Position numbers and translations under genes: made by a program. Of a DNA stretch of 9,114 nt, positions 6,573-9,114 are shown piece after piece. The notes under the pieces were generated by a model. That model did no database searches. It was not told the DNA's origin and saw only the letters and a program-made list of their open reading frames with translations. Where the stretch lies: the NCBI GenBank assembly GCA_002346305.1, contig DDZI01000073.1, positions 510 through 9,623 on the forward strand. The letters run 5' to 3'. This DNA comes from Actinobacteria bacterium UBA3012 (GTDB taxonomy: Bacteria > Actinomycetota > Actinomycetes > Nanopelagicales > Nanopelagicaceae). Within the stretch, counting starts at the first letter, position 1. Each line of letters starts with the position of its first letter.

Positions 6573-7882
6573 ACGCCTTTAACTTCGCGATTATTGTCTT
6601 GCTATTAGGTTTTGCTGGATTTCTAGCAGGAACAGAAGCAAGTCTCAATTCAATCTCTCGAATTGCGGTAGAAGAATTAGTTAGTTCAAAAAAACGCGGC
6701 AGTGCTTGGCTACTTAAAGTTACTTCAAACAGAATTAAATATTTAAATGTGGTTTTATTAGTACGCAAAGCTTGCGAATTGGCAGCAACCGCAATTGTTG
6801 CAACAATCGCACTTGATTCGTTTACTGATCGTCGGGTTGCACTTTCCGTAACAGTTCTTGGAATGTTAATTGTTTCCTATGTATTAGTAGGAGTTGGTCC
6901 ACGCACTCTCGGAAGACAGCATCCGATTAAGTGGGCTCGTCCTGGCGCAATTGTTGCTGGAGCCCTTGCGGTAGTTCTCTCTCCAGTTACACGATTGTTG
7001 ATTGCGATCGGAAATGCGATCACTCCAGGAAAAGGTTTTAGAGGCGGACCATTTACGACAGAAGCCGAGTTTCGTGATTTAGTTAATCAAGCACGTGAAC
7101 AAGGTTTTGTAGAAGATGATGAGCACGAAATGATTCACTCAGTTTTTGAATTGGGTGACACTTTAGTGCGCGAAGTGATGGTTCCACGTACTGAAATGGT
7201 TTATATCGAGCGAGACAAGAGTTTGCGACAAGCACTTTCTCTAGCGCTGCGATCTGGGTATTCACGGATTCCGGTAATCGGGGATGATTTAGATGAAATT
7301 ATTGGAATCGCTTACATTAAGGATTTAGCTAAGCGTACTCATGATTTCAGAGAAGCCGAGCAAACCGAAAAAGTTGAAGAATTGATGAGACCAGCAAATT
7401 TTGTTCCTGAGAATAAGATGGCTGATGAGTTATTGCGTGAGATGCAATCTGACCAAATCCATTTAGCAATTGTGGTTGATGAATATGGTGGAACTGCAGG
7501 ACTTATAACCATTGAAGACATTCTTGAAGAAATTGTTGGCGAAATTGCCGATGAATATGATGATGAAGAAGAAGTGTTGGAGTGGATTGGTGAAGGAAAT
7601 AAAAAAGTCAGAATTCAGGCAAGATTACACCTAGATGATTTGGAACGAGAACTTGATATCGAATTCGACGAAGAAGATAAAGAGTCAGTAGACACAATTG
7701 GTGGATTGATGGGAAAGCATTTAGGTCAAGTACCAATCCCAGGAAGTGAAATTACGATTGGAAAGTGGCGCTATACAGCTGAAAGACCTATCGGACGACG
7801 TAAACGAATCGGCAGCATTTTGCTAGAACTTGTAGACGAAGAAATATCAGATTCAGTAAGTGATGAAAAAAATGACGTTTAA
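6569..7882 (+). CDS. DUF21/CNNM-CBS-CorC_HlyC membrane protein (hemolysin C/CorC family)
   Basis: A 437-residue protein with an N-terminal DUF21 membrane domain (about 1-145, three to four hydrophobic segments), a CBS pair (about 195-320) and a C-terminal CorC_HlyC domain (about 335-420). VREVMVPRTEM around residues 201-210 is the typical first-CBS entry, and DEYGGTAGLITIEDILEEIVGEI begins at D304. The family includes magnesium or cobalt efflux proteins; the old name hemolysin is misleading. The DUF21 motif normally reading GExxPK is here GVGPRT, and the helix before it has RKACEL where an Asn-containing RxxAN-like segment is common; this looks like the actinobacterial variant. ATG 6569 overlaps ybeY (ATGA); the TTG at 6560 is an unlikely alternative. 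Ion transport is a family-based guess. Confidence 0.92.
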   Translation: MNAFNFAIIVLLLGFAGFLAGTEASLNSISRIAVEELVSSKKRGSAWLLKVTSNRIKYLNVVLLVRKACELAATAIVATIALDSFTDRRVALSVTVLGMLIVSYVLVGVGPRTLGRQHPIKWARPGAIVAGALAVVLSPVTRLLIAIGNAITPGKGFRGGPFTTEAEFRDLVNQAREQGFVEDDEHEMIHSVFELGDTLVREVMVPRTEMVYIERDKSLRQALSLALRSGYSRIPVIGDDLDEIIGIAYIKDLAKRTHDFREAEQTEKVEELMRPANFVPENKMADELLREMQSDQIHLAIVVDEYGGTAGLITIEDILEEIVGEIADEYDDEEEVLEWIGEGNKKVRIQARLHLDDLERELDIEFDEEDKESVDTIGGLMGKHLGQVPIPGSEITIGKWRYTAERPIGRRKRIGSILLELVDEEISDSVSDEKNDV

Positions 7883-8195
7883 AAATCCTGAAGATGAAAA
7901 GTTATTGACACTCGCTAAAGCAACCGCAGCACGAGTAAGTGCAACACAGGGAGCAGCTGTTCGAGATGAGACTGGCAGAACTTATGCTGCGGCTTCAGTT
8001 AAGTTAGATTCAATAACTTTAGATGCGCTGGAACTTGCATTAGGTATGGCACTTTCAAGCGGAGCGATCGCCATCGAAGCAGCAATAACTTTTGGAAGTG
8101 AGCCAATTGCACGGGCACGATTGGCTGTTCGCGAGATTTCACCATCAGCCTTGCTTGCTAGTGTTGATCAAGACGGGAAAATCAATACCTTTTAA
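7872..8195 (+). CDS. Cytidine deaminase-like protein without catalytic residues
   Basis: A 107-residue protein corresponding to the small conserved gene that follows the CBS gene in actinobacteria (the Mycobacterium Rv2365c position; often labelled cytidine deaminase in Streptomyces). GAAV at 27-30 and GR at 35-36 (GAAVRDETGRTY) match the first beta strands of cytidine deaminases. The CAE zinc/catalytic motif is replaced by LDALELA (50-56) and the PCxxC motif is absent. The whole protein has no Cys and no His, so canonical zinc catalysis is impossible. A structural or regulatory role is inferred; the real function is unknown. ATG 7872 is preferred because GTGAT at 7860-7864 lies 7 bases before it and MTFKNPEDEKLL fits relatives. 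ATG 7863 or GTG 7860 would add 3 or 4 residues. It overlaps the CBS gene by 11 bases. Confidence 0.82.
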   Translation: MTFKNPEDEKLLTLAKATAARVSATQGAAVRDETGRTYAAASVKLDSITLDALELALGMALSSGAIAIEAAITFGSEPIARARLAVREISPSALLASVDQDGKINTF

Positions 8196-8217
8196 ATGAC
8201 TTGAATGAGTTGAACGA

Positions 8218-8245
8218 TTGACATAAACGACCTCGGCTATAGAAC
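8218..8245 (+). promoter_or_regulatory. Candidate sigma-70-type promoter upstream of the FAH gene
   Basis: TTGACA at 8218-8223 matches the -35 consensus perfectly. Sixteen bases on is TAGAAC (8240-8245), or TATAGA (8238-8243) at 14 bases; both are imperfect -10 boxes. Transcription would begin about 14 to 16 bases before the ATG, in a leader with no Shine-Dalgarno. It sits in the only sizeable gap after hrcA, so a separate FAH-gltX transcript is plausible. Confidence 0.5.
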
Positions 8246-8253
8246 TGACCCGA

Positions 8254-8259
8254 TAAGAT
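8254..8259 (+). promoter_or_regulatory. Candidate -10 box for a leaderless FAH transcript
   Basis: TAAGAT fits the actinobacterial TANNNT -10 pattern and ends 6 bases before the ATG at 8266. Transcription starting 7 bases downstream would begin at the A of the start codon. The absence of any Shine-Dalgarno upstream of 8266 agrees with this. No good -35 lies 17-18 bases before it, so it competes with the TTGACA promoter reading. Confidence 0.45.
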
Positions 8260-8265
8260 TCCCAC

Positions 8266-9054
8266 ATGCGTATCGCCCGATTTTCACCAGCGAAAGAGAT
8301 CTCAGTATCTCCACTTTATGGTGTTATTGATGAAAACCAAATGATCTCAGTATTGGTTGGGGATCCAATATATGCGCCAATTACATTTACGGGTGAGAAG
8401 CTGAATTTGGCAGATGTAAAACTATTGGCACCGGTTATTCCGCGAAGCAAAGTCGTCTGTATCGGAAAGAATTATGCAGATCATGCAGCTGAGATGAATA
8501 GTGAAGTCCCTAAAGAGCCAGTGCTATTTATTAAACCAAATACTTCGGTAATCGGCCCAGATGATGCAGTTATTTGGCCGGCTATGAGTGAGCGCGTAGA
8601 CCACGAAGTAGAACTTGCTATTGTCATTGGAAAAGTTTGTAAAGATGTTAAAAAAGAGAATGCAAAAGATGTGATCTTTGGTTATACAATCGCAAATGAT
8701 GTAACCGCGCGAGATCTGCAAAAAGTAGATGGACAGTGGAGTCGAGCAAAAGGGTTTGACACTTTTTGCCCACTTGGACCTTGGATAGAGACTAAATTAG
8801 ATACGAGTAATTTGAAGTTAACTGCAGAGGTAAATGGAGAAGTGCGTCAATCTGGAACTACGGCAGATATGATTTTTGATATTCCAACAATCATCGCATT
8901 TGTCACTCAGGTCTATACTTTGCTTCCTGGCGATGTGATTTTGACTGGAACGCCAGCAGGAATCGGTCCAATGCCGGAAGGTTCGGTAACTACGCTTACA
9001 ATTGCAGGTATCGGAACATTAAGTAACCCAATTATCAAGAGACATAAAAAGTGA
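8266..9054 (+). CDS. Fumarylacetoacetate hydrolase (FAH) family protein
   Basis: A 262-residue cytoplasmic enzyme of the FAH/FAHD1/HpcE superfamily, which cleaves or decarboxylates beta-diketo acids using Mg2+ or Mn2+. The metal ligands are visible: E114 and E116 in DHEVELAIVIG, and D145 in ANDVTARDLQ. KVVCIGKNYADHAAEM (about 61-76) starts the catalytic fold, preceded by a short N-terminal domain as in many bacterial members. KGFDTFCPLGPW and GDVILTGTPAGIGPM are also family hallmarks. Exact substrate cannot be read from sequence; acylpyruvate hydrolase or oxaloacetate decarboxylase activity is possible. The ATG at 8266 lacks a Shine-Dalgarno and may be leaderless. gltX begins 17 bases after its stop, a pairing known in actinobacteria, so they are probably cotranscribed. 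Confidence 0.93.
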   Translation: MRIARFSPAKEISVSPLYGVIDENQMISVLVGDPIYAPITFTGEKLNLADVKLLAPVIPRSKVVCIGKNYADHAAEMNSEVPKEPVLFIKPNTSVIGPDDAVIWPAMSERVDHEVELAIVIGKVCKDVKKENAKDVIFGYTIANDVTARDLQKVDGQWSRAKGFDTFCPLGPWIETKLDTSNLKLTAEVNGEVRQSGTTADMIFDIPTIIAFVTQVYTLLPGDVILTGTPAGIGPMPEGSVTTLTIAGIGTLSNPIIKRHKK

Positions 9055-9071
9055 GAATCGAGTGAGCGCCG

Positions 9072-9114
9072 GTGAGTAATAGCAACGATCGGCCAGTAAA
9101 AGTTCGTTTCGCTC
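9072..9114 (+). CDS. gltX: Glutamyl-tRNA synthetase, N-terminal fragment
   Basis: Only the first 14 codons are in the window; the gene runs off the right edge. From GTG 9072 the frame reads (M)SNSNDRPVKVRFA, matching the start of GltX, where RxRFAPSPTG leads into the class I synthetase HIGH-type motif. Charging of tRNA-Glu is the expected role. GTG 9062 leads to a stop after five codons, so it is not the start. No strong Shine-Dalgarno is seen. The assignment rests on a short match plus the FAH-gltX context typical of actinobacteria. Confidence 0.78.
   Translation, partial: MSNSNDRPVKVRFA

Noticed and set aside
8196..8265. Rho-independent terminator in the gap after the deaminase-like gene
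   Set aside because: No GC-rich hairpin followed by a T run is visible; the gap holds only promoter-like elements.
1..9114. CRISPR array, transposon, phage genes, tRNA or rRNA, or a novel defence system
   Set aside because: No repeated spacers, inverted terminal repeats, integrase or transposase, tRNA-like folds or effector genes were seen; nearly all bases belong to housekeeping genes on one strand.

Overview
The window is a dense stretch of chromosome from what looks like a low-GC actinobacterium. Three things point there. The gene order hemW, hrcA, dnaJ (the dnaJ2 type), rsmE, HIT, phoH, ybeY, CBS/CorC protein, deaminase-like protein is the one known from Streptomyces and Mycobacterium. 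HrcA, the DUF21-CBS protein and the deaminase-like protein read as actinobacterial versions. FAH-family hydrolase followed by gltX is another actinobacterial pairing. GC is only about 40% (96 of 240 bases by hand count in four lines from hrcA, rsmE, phoH and the CBS gene). Short spacers and small gene overlaps suggest a streamlined genome such as the freshwater acI/Nanopelagicales group; that placement is inference.

Layout, all on the + strand. 1-258 is the 3' end of lepA. 261-1436 is hemW. 1465-1821 is a small DoxX-like membrane protein with clearly higher GC. 1831-1857 is a CIRCE operator ahead of hrcA (1897-2913), followed by dnaJ (2913-4028) and rsmE (4028-4747). A HIT-family protein (4775-5119) starts at TTG behind a 9-base Shine-Dalgarno sequence. 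Then come phoH (5130-6122), ybeY (6123-6572), a DUF21-CBS-CorC protein (6569-7882) and a deaminase-fold protein with no Cys or His (7872-8195). After a 70-base gap with promoter-like signals come an FAH-family hydrolase (8266-9054) and the first 14 codons of gltX (9072 to the window edge).

How the genes work together. hrcA and dnaJ form a heat-shock unit that HrcA should repress through CIRCE. Downstream genes are tightly packed or overlapping (TAATG, TGATG, ATGA, or abutting stop and start), so rsmE to the deaminase-like gene are probably read from the same transcript at least in part. Several of them serve ribosome or RNA maturation: LepA, RsmE, YbeY and possibly PhoH. The GTPase gene era, which normally follows the deaminase-like gene in actinobacteria, is absent here; the FAH-gltX pair takes its place.

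No new defence system, mobile element, CRISPR array, tRNA or rRNA was found. The most interesting points are the conserved but apparently non-catalytic deaminase-like protein, the missing era, the altered transport motif in the DUF21 domain, a possible leaderless start for the FAH gene, and the GC-rich DoxX insert. There is no gene-free stretch longer than about 75 bases.
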